A DNA stretch of 5,117 nucleotides from Eubacteriales Family XIII. Incertae Sedis bacterium (GTDB taxonomy: Bacteria; Bacillota; Clostridia; Peptostreptococcales; Anaerovoracaceae), in NCBI GenBank assembly GCA_031272745.1, contig JAISTF010000021.1:1-5117 (forward strand), written 5' to 3'. Below, one piece after another: positions 1-5,117 of the stretch. The notes beneath the pieces were generated by a model that was given only the letters and a program-made list of their open reading frames with translations, did not search any database and was not told where the DNA came from. A program made the position numbers and the translations under genes. The number at the start of each line of letters is the position of its first letter. Within the stretch, counting starts at the first letter, position 1.

Positions 1-2255
1 CCCTTGGACGGGTCGTATTCGTCCGACACCGTGTACTGCCCGGACGCGACGAGGTTGCCGGATGCGTCGTAGAGGTTGACCTTGTCCGCCGTAGGCCTCT
101 GCACGCGCCAATTGTAGACGACGGGCTCGGCCTGGATGGTGCACTCCGCGATCGGCGCCTGCAGGATTCTGTAGGTCACGGTCCCGACGCTGCCCTTGTA
201 CGCCCCCATGCCCTTGACGGTCCCGGTGTATGTGGCGGTCGTGCTCGCGTTCGCCCCCGCGGTGCCGCTCTGGGGCTCCACGAAGAAGTCGGCGTTCTGG
301 TAGAGGCCGGCCATCGTCACCTTGGGGACGGGATCGAGCGCCCGGGAGTATTTGGCGTCGTCCGCGAGCACGGGCGTACCGCTCAGCACCGCCGCGGGCG
401 AGAGCGACATCTTGTCGGGGTCGCCGCCTGCGCGGACGAGCACGGGATAGCCGTCGTTCGTGCCCGCCGCGTCCTTGACGTAGAGCATCTCCCAGGCGCC
501 CTTGCCCGCCGCATAGGTGTTCAGGCGCGCGATGGATTTGGAGCTCATCATGTCCGCGACGGAAAACTGTGATGTCTCGACGGTATCGCTCACCGTTCCT
601 GAGTTCGTATCGACGATCTTGTTGTCCAGCGTCAGCTTGGGGATAAAGGCGTTGTACTGAAGAAAGCCCGTGTTCTCACCGACGAGGATGCCCGTGCGGT
701 AGCCCGCATCCTCCATGTAGATGTTCCCCGTCGTATAGCAGCCCGTCAGCAGCGGCTCGCTCACCCTGTCGTTGGTTTCCGTAGCAGTCGTGTTGTCGGA
801 GCCGAGCGATCCCGAGATGCCCGCGCAGTAGTAGCCCGCGCCCGCGATCGAGTAGATGTTGCCGCGGTTGCAGCAGTAGAGGATGTCGGAGTACGATGTC
901 CCGCCGATGCCGCCCGAGAAAGGCTTGGTCCAACGACAGCCCATGATGTCGCCGCTGTTCGTGCAGCCTTCGATCAGCGACCAGCCCGTCGACGAGCCGA
1001 CGATGCCGCCGACTCCCGAGAGCCCGATCACGACGCCCTTGTTGACACAGTCCGTGACCTCTACGGTCTCTGGCTGCGCGGCCGCGCCGGCCGTCTTTCC
1101 GCCCTTGGACTTGAAGTAGTTGTAAGGCGGGTTGCCTACGGTCGCCGTGTCCGAGTCGGAGAGGTCGTCGAACGAAGTGCCGCGCAGCGAGCCGACGATG
1201 CCGCCGGTCGCCGACGCGCCGAATCCGGCTACGGGCTTTTTGATCGTCACGCTTGTCGTGACCATGTTCGAGCCGGACTTGACGCCCGTGTAGACGGTGC
1301 CCGTGTTCACGCACCCGCGGATGTTGCCCATGGAATAGCCCGCGATGCCGCCGACCGACTGGCTATGCGCGTAGAGGTCGGCGCCGAACCTGTCCTTGCC
1401 GCCCGCGCCGCTGATGTCGAAGTTCAGGTCGGCGCTGTTCGTGCATCCGGACAGCGTCGGGGGCGCGGCGGCTACGCTCGACGACGGGTCGCCGAAGATG
1501 CCGACGATGCCGCCGACCTCGCCCGCGACGTTGCCCATCCGATCCGTCACGTCGGACGCGCAGCTGAGGTTGATCTCGCCGTCAAAGACGCAGTTTGATA
1601 GATCGCCGCAGGCCTGCCCCGCGATGCCCCCGATCGCGCGCAGCATGCCCGGCTTGTTCTTGTCGGCCTTCATCGTGGACGTGAGCGTGATGTCGGCGGT
1701 GACGTCGCAGTTGTCGATTTTCCCTTGCGTGAAGGCGGCGACGGCGCCGACGTACCGGATCTGCGTGGTTGCGCTGACGTTGAGCGTCATGGTGATGTCC
1801 AGGTTCCTGATGACGCTCGCGGCGGACGCGTAGCCGAACAGCCCGATGTACTGCTTTGATGCGGGGACGGCGAGCGCAAGGCCGCTCAGCGTCTTGCCGT
1901 TGCCGTCAAACGTCCCCGCAAACGGGTGCGCCTGCGTGCCGATGGGCGTGATGGCGCCTACGCCGGAGAGGTTGAGGCTGTTGCCGAGGAGGATGGTCTC
2001 GCCAGCAAAATCATCCGCGACGTTCCCGTTGCCCGCGTACTTGCCGCTGACGATGTCCGAAAGCGTCTTCAGATCCTCCCCCGTGGTGAGCGTATAGGGA
2101 CCATTCGGCCCGTCTGTCTCGTACCAATTTGTGTAGGCCTGCGGGGAGACGCCCGTCTTTTCCTTGGCCTTGGCCGCGGCTGCGGTGAGCGGAAAGGCGC
2201 AGGCAAGGGCAAGCGCAGACGCCAGCGCCAGCGCAAAGATTCGCTTAGTTTTCAT
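1..2255 (-). CDS. Secreted GLUG-repeat surface protein with Ig-like C-terminal part (3' end outside window)
   Basis: The frame is open from the ATG at 2255 to the left edge, with no stop in 751 codons. Residues 1-28 are a Sec signal peptide: a KTKR basic start, an Ala/Leu core, and a likely cut near TAAAA. From about 140 to 535 there are about ten GLUG-type units, each with a Gly-Gly-Ile-x-Gly core and most followed by a Cys-x-Asn-x-Gly-like turn, e.g. VGGIVG then SGCTNSADL and VGGIAG then RGCVNTGTV. Such arrays usually form a right-handed beta-helix. About 575-612 reads as a conserved post-array segment (LNTYAAGKGAWEML, GYPVLVRAGG). From about 615 onward are beta-rich Ig-like pieces, including YTGTVKGMGAYKGSVG at about 677. 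At least thirteen cysteines lie in the mature visible part, many at equivalent repeat positions. GGAGGG at 2261-2266, 5 nt before the ATG, supports the start, which overlaps the DUF2149 stop. A C-terminal anchor may lie beyond the window. Export and fold are well supported; ligand and role are unknown. Confidence 0.85.
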   Translation of the reverse strand, partial: MKTKRIFALALASALALACAFPLTAAAAKAKEKTGVSPQAYTNWYETDGPNGPYTLTTGEDLKTLSDIVSGKYAGNGNVADDFAGETILLGNSLNLSGVGAITPIGTQAHPFAGTFDGNGKTLSGLALAVPASKQYIGLFGYASAASVIRNLDITMTLNVSATTQIRYVGAVAAFTQGKIDNCDVTADITLTSTMKADKNKPGMLRAIGGIAGQACGDLSNCVFDGEINLSCASDVTDRMGNVAGEVGGIVGIFGDPSSSVAAAPPTLSGCTNSADLNFDISGAGGKDRFGADLYAHSQSVGGIAGYSMGNIRGCVNTGTVYTGVKSGSNMVTTSVTIKKPVAGFGASATGGIVGSLRGTSFDDLSDSDTATVGNPPYNYFKSKGGKTAGAAAQPETVEVTDCVNKGVVIGLSGVGGIVGSSTGWSLIEGCTNSGDIMGCRWTKPFSGGIGGTSYSDILYCCNRGNIYSIAGAGYYCAGISGSLGSDNTTATETNDRVSEPLLTGCYTTGNIYMEDAGYRTGILVGENTGFLQYNAFIPKLTLDNKIVDTNSGTVSDTVETSQFSVADMMSSKSIARLNTYAAGKGAWEMLYVKDAAGTNDGYPVLVRAGGDPDKMSLSPAAVLSGTPVLADDAKYSRALDPVPKVTMAGLYQNADFFVEPQSGTAGANASTTATYTGTVKGMGAYKGSVGTVTYRILQAPIAECTIQAEPVVYNWRVQRPTADKVNLYDASGNLVASGQYTVSDEYDPSK
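651..1838 (-). repeat. GLUG-type repeat array within the secreted protein
   Basis: About ten degenerate protein repeats of 28-65 residues occur, with cores near residues 142 (IGLFGY), 170 (VGAVAAF), 209 (IGGIAG), 247 (VGGIVG), 302 (VGGIAG), 353 (TGGIVG), 418 (VGGIVG), 450 (SGGIGG), 480 (CAGISG) and 523 (TGILVG). On the plus strand the cores appear as recurring gatgccgcc-type words. Spacing is uneven because several units carry loop insertions. It is a coding repeat, not a DNA-level tandem array. Boundaries are approximate. Confidence 0.8.
2245..2255 (-). promoter_or_regulatory. Stop/start overlap coupling DUF2149 and GLUG genes
   Basis: The 11 nt ATGAAAACTAA contain the GLUG gene's start (2255-2253) and end with the TAA stop of the DUF2149 gene (2247-2245). 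Overlaps of this kind usually mean translational coupling through ribosome re-initiation or termination at a shared site, so the two proteins are likely made together. Confidence 0.85.
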
Positions 2256-2580
2256 TTCTGCCCTCCATATCCTCCTGGAGCATATAGTATTTGCCGGTCA
2301 TGGGGTCCTGGTAGACCTTGCCGAGCTCTACGAAGCCGCCGCCCGAGGCGCCGTCCTCGATCTGCTCGACGTCCTGGACCTCGGTCACCTCGGCGGCGCG
2401 CACGACCTCATGCATCGCGGACACGTCGAGATTCCAGTAGGCGACGAGCGCGAGCATGAGCCCGCACGCGAAGACGAGCATGACGTCCGCGAGATTGACG
2501 AGGCCGACGCGCGGGTCGGCGTCCGGCTCGGCGTCGATGTCGCTGCTGATGAAACGGGATGTCCGGAAGTCTCTGGGCAT
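2245..2580 (-). CDS. DUF2149-type, ExbD-like single-helix membrane protein
   Basis: This 111-residue protein has a charged N-terminus (1-25), one membrane helix (about 27-47, VGLVNLADVMLVFACGLMLAL) and a mostly acidic C-terminal part of about 60 residues. The helix begins with an Asn-x-x-Asp-Val-Met-Leu-Val motif. ExbD and TolR carry a similar Asp-Val-Met-Leu-Val stretch whose Asp is the protonated residue of the motor, so Asp32 is the likely counterpart here (inference). The DPRVGLVNLxDVMLVFAxGLML pattern matches my memory of DUF2149 proteins, which accompany ExbB-like genes in methanogens and some bacteria. The C-terminal part lacks the length of the folded periplasmic domain of ExbD/TolR (the whole protein is about 30 residues shorter) and instead has GKVYQDPMTGKYYML, after a short Gly-rich break (about 78-82). 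It starts 4 nt after the ExbB-like gene; an AGGGGG at 2590-2595 serves as a modest ribosome site. Its stop overlaps the next start by 11 nt. The most probable role is the stator or coupling subunit of the channel. Confidence 0.82.
   Translation of the reverse strand: MPRDFRTSRFISSDIDAEPDADPRVGLVNLADVMLVFACGLMLALVAYWNLDVSAMHEVVRAAEVTEVQDVEQIEDGASGGGFVELGKVYQDPMTGKYYMLQEDMEGRNEN
2261..2266 (-). promoter_or_regulatory. Ribosome binding site of the GLUG protein gene
   Basis: GGAGGG lies 5 nt before the ATG at 2255, inside the end of the DUF2149 coding region. It fixes the start of the GLUG gene and therefore the signal peptide. A further AGGAGG-like run (2271-2276) lies just upstream. Confidence 0.75.
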
Positions 2581-2584
2581 GGCT

Positions 2585-3232
2585 TTACGCCCCCTTTCCT
2601 GCGGCCTTGTTCAGGATCGCGGTCATGAGGGACTCGAGGACGACGATGTAGCCTGCGTACCAGCGTTTGCGGACGCCGGTCACGACCATCGCGACGACCG
2701 CCGCGACGAGGCCGGCGACCGTCCCGTCGAACGCGACGAGCAGCGACATCGACAGCTCCGCGACCTGGCCCTGACCCATCGCGACGATGCCGGGGCCGAG
2801 CGGGATCAGCGTGCACATGAGGCCGAGCATCGGCGCGATCTTCGTGACCTGCTCCGTCCGCGCAAGCGCACGCTTGTACCTGTCGTTGACGTTCTCGATC
2901 TGCGTGCGCGCGAGCGCAAAGAGCTCGTCCTCCTCGAGGCTCATGTTGCGTATCACGGTGATGAGCGCCTCGCGCTGCGGCTTCAGCAGATTGCCGCCGA
3001 GGACGACGGCCTCGAGCCCCGACGCGTCCGCGTCGTGTATCGCGTTGATCACGCGCGGGCTGTTGACCCTGTAGTGCCTGCGCTCCGTGAGCGACTCGGA
3101 GATGAGCGAGCCCACGCAGTACAGCGCAAAGATGATGAGCGCGCCGAGCGCGACCATCACGGGGATCATGAGCGCCTGCGCCACCGTGTGCAGCAGCGAC
3201 GAGATGTATTCGTAGAGTTCGGTCGTGACCAT
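2585..3232 (-). CDS. MotA/TolQ/ExbB-family proton channel protein
   Basis: This 215-residue integral membrane protein is, by family, the pentamer-forming subunit of an ion-driven motor in the cytoplasmic membrane, working with an ExbD/TolR-like partner. Three hydrophobic helices are visible at about 18-44, 130-152 and 160-186, with a charged cytoplasmic segment between the first two (about 46-128), which is the usual ExbB/TolQ layout. The family signature is APMLGLMCTLIPLGPG (about 133-148), followed by LLVAFDGTVAGLVAAVVAMV. Thr141 and Thr171 sit where ExbB/TolQ proteins carry pore-lining threonines. The Pro-rich helix 2 (TLIPLGPG) looks more like the ExbB homologues paired with DUF2149 than like E. 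coli ExbB or TolQ. The ATG at 3232 is preferred, with AGGAGG at 3243-3248 and a 10-nt spacer. A TTG at 3262 would add 10 residues and overlap the upstream gene, but it has a weaker context. The start lies 1 nt after the upstream stop, and the next gene begins 4 nt after this stop. Flagellar MotA is unlikely because of the length and absence of motility genes. Confidence 0.87.
   Translation of the reverse strand: MVTTELYEYISSLLHTVAQALMIPVMVALGALIIFALYCVGSLISESLTERRHYRVNSPRVINAIHDADASGLEAVVLGGNLLKPQREALITVIRNMSLEEDELFALARTQIENVNDRYKRALARTEQVTKIAPMLGLMCTLIPLGPGIVAMGQGQVAELSMSLLVAFDGTVAGLVAAVVAMVVTGVRKRWYAGYIVVLESLMTAILNKAAGKGA
2590..2595 (-). promoter_or_regulatory. Probable weak ribosome binding site of the DUF2149 gene
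   Basis: AGGGGG, one mismatch from AGGAGG, lies 9 nt before the ATG at 2580. It overlaps the last codons of the ExbB-like gene, whose TAA is at 2587-2585. The imperfect match together with the 4-nt gap suggests the gene relies partly on ribosomes arriving from the ExbB-like gene. Confidence 0.55.
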
Positions 3233-3233
3233 G

Positions 3234-5117
3234 CTATAGAAGCCTCCTTCTGAAACCGACAAAGAATGAAACGCCTCCGAAGGCGACGGCCCCGGCCGCG
3301 ATGGGTATGGCCGTGCCGAGTCCGGGCAGATCCTTGTTGATCGGCGCGACGCTCGACTTGCTGTTCGAGATCATCTCGAAGATCCTGTAGCCGCCGCCCG
3401 CGCTGCCGTCCTCGTCCGCGTCGGACGAAGACGCGACGGCGTCGCTCCCGCCGGTGGATCCCGCGTCCTTCCCGTCCCTGTCAGGCTCGCCGCCCGGCTC
3501 GACATCGGAGGCGCCCGCGGCCCCGCCCGCGTCGTCATTCGCGCCGCCGCCCGAAGAGCCCGGGCCGTCCCCGCCGGAGCCGTTGCCCGGACCGCCACCC
3601 GGCGTCTTGCCGGAGCCGGAGCCGGATCCCGTGTCCTGATCGTCCGAACCGCCGCCCGTGTCCTTGCCGGAGCCCGCGCCCGTGCCCGTGCCGCTGTCGG
3701 CGGGCGGGGCGCCCTTGAGGACGATCGTGACGGCCTGGATGTAGTAGATCTGGTACGATGAGTTGGCGCCGCCGCCCCACAGCGGGCCGAAGACGAGGCG
3801 GAAGCGCGTCGCGTCGTCGAGCGGCAGGGACGGGTCGATCTCGGACTCGCCCCACATCAGGTTGGACGAGGTCGCGAGCATTGGGGGCACGACGGAGGCG
3901 CCGGAGCGACTGCCGATGTCCCAGTTGGGGAAGTAGTAGCGGGCGCCCGAGCCGTAGAGCAGCTTGGAGGTGATCGGGTTGTCGTAGCCGTCGGCGGTCG
4001 TAAAGCGGAACTGGTAGACGTCATCTATGTCAACGCCCTCGAGCGCGACGACGTCCTTGAAGAGATAGCCCTGCGCGCGGATGGTCCCGTAGCGCGAGCC
4101 GCCGAGGATCGTGTAGCTGTAGGTGTGCGAGGCGAGCTTCGACGTGAGCGCGGAGAGCGCGTAGGTGTGCTCCTGAGCGACGTCGTCTGGGAATTCCTGG
4201 TAGACGACCGTGAGCTTCAGGGACGAGGCCGGCTTGTAGGCGTACTCGCCCGTGTCGACCTGGACGATGGCCGTGTCCTTGACTGACTTGCCGCCCTTGC
4301 CGCCCGTGACCTCGCACTGCACTATGCAGTTGCCCGAATACTCCGAGGACTTGAACCTGCCCGTGTCCTCGTTGATCGTGCCGCAGACGGCCGAGCCGCC
4401 GAGCGACCATTTGATGGTCGAGGATACGACGCCCGCGCCCGAGCGCGTGTCCTCGGTGCGGTCGGCGCCCGTCACGGGGTCGTGCCAGACGACGAGCGCC
4501 TCGAACTGATAGAATTTGAATTTTCCATCGATTATCGTAGTCACGTCGTCCGCGCTGCTCAGCGCGTTGCCGGCCGCGTCGATGATGGTCACCTTCTTGA
4601 CGTACTCGCCCGACTGGCCCGTGACCTCGAGCTCGACGCTCTTGGACGGCGCCGTCCCTTGGTATTTGATCTCCTCGGACACGGTCGCCGTGATGGTCGC
4701 CTTGCCGTCCGCGACCGGCGTGATCTTGCCGTCCGGCGCGACGGTCGCGACGGACGTGTCGCTGCTCTTCCACGTCAGCAGCACCTCGCCGAGCGGCCCT
4801 GCGGAGTTTGCCGTCTCGTACATCTGGCCGTCGCTTTCGGTCGTCGTGTAGTAGCCGTTGAGCTGGACGGTCTTGCCTTTGTCCTCAATGGTCAGGACCT
4901 TGTATTTCTTATCCGAGTCCTCGCCGACGAAATGGGTCTTGCCCGCGGCGTCGGGCTCGGCGTTCTTCAGGTAGAGCCGGTTGACATATTCGGTCGCGCC
5001 CGTGCCGCCGTCCGTCATCGTCCCGTATTTGACCGCGTCGTTGAAGATCGCGACCGCCGCCGCGAGCGCCGCCACCTGCACGTCGACCTGCTCCTGCGTG
5101 CTGCCCGCGTCCTTCAG
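3234..5117 (-). CDS. Membrane-anchored surface protein with FIVAR-like, Ig-like (Big_2) and SUOX-like domains (5' end outside window)
   Basis: The frame is open to the right edge; 627 residues are visible and the true start lies beyond. A GTG at 5081 is internal, because coding sense continues upstream of it (LKDAGSTQEQVD). Domains in visible-fragment numbering: about 1-35, an Ala-rich helix resembling FIVAR repeats; about 70-165, a group-2 Ig-like domain with the typical WKSSDTSVATV and DGKITPVADGKATITATV motifs; about 172-290, a second Ig-like domain carrying the only three cysteines (about 245, 264, 268); about 300-470, a domain with GYLFKDVVALEGV, TADGYDNPIT, RFRLVFGPLWGG and YYIQAVTIVLKG, recalling the oxidoreductase molybdopterin-binding (SUOX) fold but without cysteine; about 471-575, a Gly/Ser/Asp-rich stalk; then YRIFEM, a membrane helix at about 599-622 and a GFRRRLL tail. 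Predicted topology is N-outside, C-inside. It ends 1 nt before the ExbB-like gene, so it probably works with that channel. The Ig-like and anchor calls are firm; the SUOX-like call is tentative. Ligand and function are unknown. Confidence 0.82.
   Translation of the reverse strand: MKDAGSTQEQVDVQVAALAAAVAIFNDAVKYGTMTDGGTGATEYVNRLYLKNAEPDAAGKTHFVGEDSDKKYKVLTIEDKGKTVQLNGYYTTTESDGQMYETANSAGPLGEVLLTWKSSDTSVATVAPDGKITPVADGKATITATVSEEIKYQGTAPSKSVELEVTGQSGEYVKKVTIIDAAGNALSSADDVTTIIDGKFKFYQFEALVVWHDPVTGADRTEDTRSGAGVVSSTIKWSLGGSAVCGTINEDTGRFKSSEYSGNCIVQCEVTGGKGGKSVKDTAIVQVDTGEYAYKPASSLKLTVVYQEFPDDVAQEHTYALSALTSKLASHTYSYTILGGSRYGTIRAQGYLFKDVVALEGVDIDDVYQFRFTTADGYDNPITSKLLYGSGARYYFPNWDIGSRSGASVVPPMLATSSNLMWGESEIDPSLPLDDATRFRLVFGPLWGGGANSSYQIYYIQAVTIVLKGAPPADSGTGTGAGSGKDTGGGSDDQDTGSGSGSGKTPGGGPGNGSGGDGPGSSGGGANDDAGGAAGASDVEPGGEPDRDGKDAGSTGGSDAVASSSDADEDGSAGGGYRIFEMISNSKSSVAPINKDLPGLGTAIPIAAGAVAFGGVSFFVGFRRRLL
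3243..3248 (-). promoter_or_regulatory. Ribosome binding site of the ExbB-like gene
   Basis: A perfect AGGAGG lies 10 nt before the ATG at 3232, within the last codons of the upstream Ig-like protein gene. It favours this ATG over the TTG at 3262, whose own GGAGG (3274-3278) stands 11 nt away and whose use would require a 29-nt overlap with the upstream gene. Confidence 0.72.
3393..3707 (-). repeat. Low-complexity Gly/Ser/Asp-rich stalk of the Ig-like protein
   Basis: About 105 residues are almost entirely Gly, Ser, Ala, Asp, Pro and Thr, with short motifs such as GTGTGAGSG, GSGSGSGK and GGGPGNGSGGDGPG. It separates the extracellular domains from the membrane helix and probably acts as a flexible, acidic spacer through the cell wall. 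The matching DNA is extremely GC-rich, with short imperfect tandem units (for example ccggagccggagccgg near 3611). Such sequence is prone to length change by slippage. Confidence 0.85.

Noticed and set aside
676..1314. Minus-strand 212-codon frame inside the GLUG gene
   Set aside because: It is an out-of-frame shadow rich in Arg, Gly and His. The GLUG frame across the same bases has regular repeats and no stops.
880..1530. Recurring gatgccgcc words as a CRISPR array or DNA-level repeat
   Set aside because: The words are degenerate, unevenly spaced and in frame with the Gly-Gly-Ile codons of the GLUG repeats, so protein repetition explains them.
2196..2204. Lipoprotein lipobox at Cys19 of the GLUG protein signal peptide
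   Set aside because: The residues before Cys are Ala-Leu-Ala rather than the usual Leu-Ser/Ala-Gly/Ala order, and an ordinary signal peptidase I site (TAAAA) follows.
3230..3245. Terminator or promoter between the Ig-like and ExbB-like genes
   Set aside because: Only 1 nt separates the genes, and no GC hairpin with a T-run or recognisable -10/-35 pair is visible.
2456..3253. Plus-strand open frame of 265 codons opposite the ExbB-like gene
   Set aside because: Its translation is Arg/Asp/His-rich low-complexity sequence typical of the antisense of a GC-rich gene. The minus strand here encodes a clear three-helix channel protein with well-placed junctions.
3260..3262. TTG start for the ExbB-like gene
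   Set aside because: It would add ten residues with no family match and overlap the upstream gene by 29 nt. The ATG at 3232 has a perfect AGGAGG, although at a slightly long spacing.
3285..3330. LPxTG sortase signal in the C-terminus of the Ig-like protein (LPGLGT)
   Set aside because: The Thr-Gly pair is missing at the required positions. The segment leads straight into the membrane helix, so a plain transmembrane anchor is the safer call.

Overview
The window is a GC-rich (roughly 60-65% by eye) and gene-dense piece of bacterial DNA. All four supported genes lie on the minus strand and read from the right edge towards the left. The outer two genes run off the window. GC-rich codon use, a helical FIVAR-like segment, group-2 Ig-like domains, and a long run of GLUG-type repeats with a Gly-Cys-x-Asn signature suggest a host-associated anaerobe. 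Coriobacteriia (Eggerthellaceae-like actinobacteria) fit best, with a high-GC Bacillota as the alternative. This is inferred from protein style, as no phylogenetic marker is present.

Layout in transcription order. (1) 5117-3234: a large exported protein missing its N-terminus. It has a FIVAR-like helical stretch, two Ig-like domains, a domain whose motifs resemble a cysteine-less sulfite-oxidase (SUOX) fold, a Gly/Ser/Asp-rich stalk of about 105 residues, and a C-terminal membrane helix ending in an Arg-rich tail. (2) 3232-2585: a three-helix proton-channel subunit of the MotA/TolQ/ExbB family. (3) 2580-2245: a small one-helix protein of the DUF2149 type, whose membrane helix carries an ExbD-like Asp-Val-Met-Leu-Val motif. 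(4) 2255-1 and beyond: a secreted protein with a signal peptide, about ten GLUG-type repeats and the start of Ig-like C-terminal domains. The junctions are 1 nt, 4 nt and an 11-nt overlap, so this is almost certainly one tightly coupled operon. No promoter, terminator or RNA gene is visible, and no gene-free stretch exceeds a few bases.

Working model (inference): genes 2 and 3 form an ExbB/ExbD-like ion-driven motor in the cytoplasmic membrane. The anchored Ig/SUOX-like protein and the secreted GLUG protein would be its extracellular partners, perhaps capturing a ligand or moving it through the envelope. If the host is monoderm, the motor cannot be serving a classical TonB/outer-membrane receptor. 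That makes the locus a good candidate for an undescribed energised cell-surface system. ExbB-like plus DUF2149 pairs are, to my recollection, found near cobN-type chelatase genes in methanogens, so a link to tetrapyrrole or metal uptake is worth testing in the flanking DNA.
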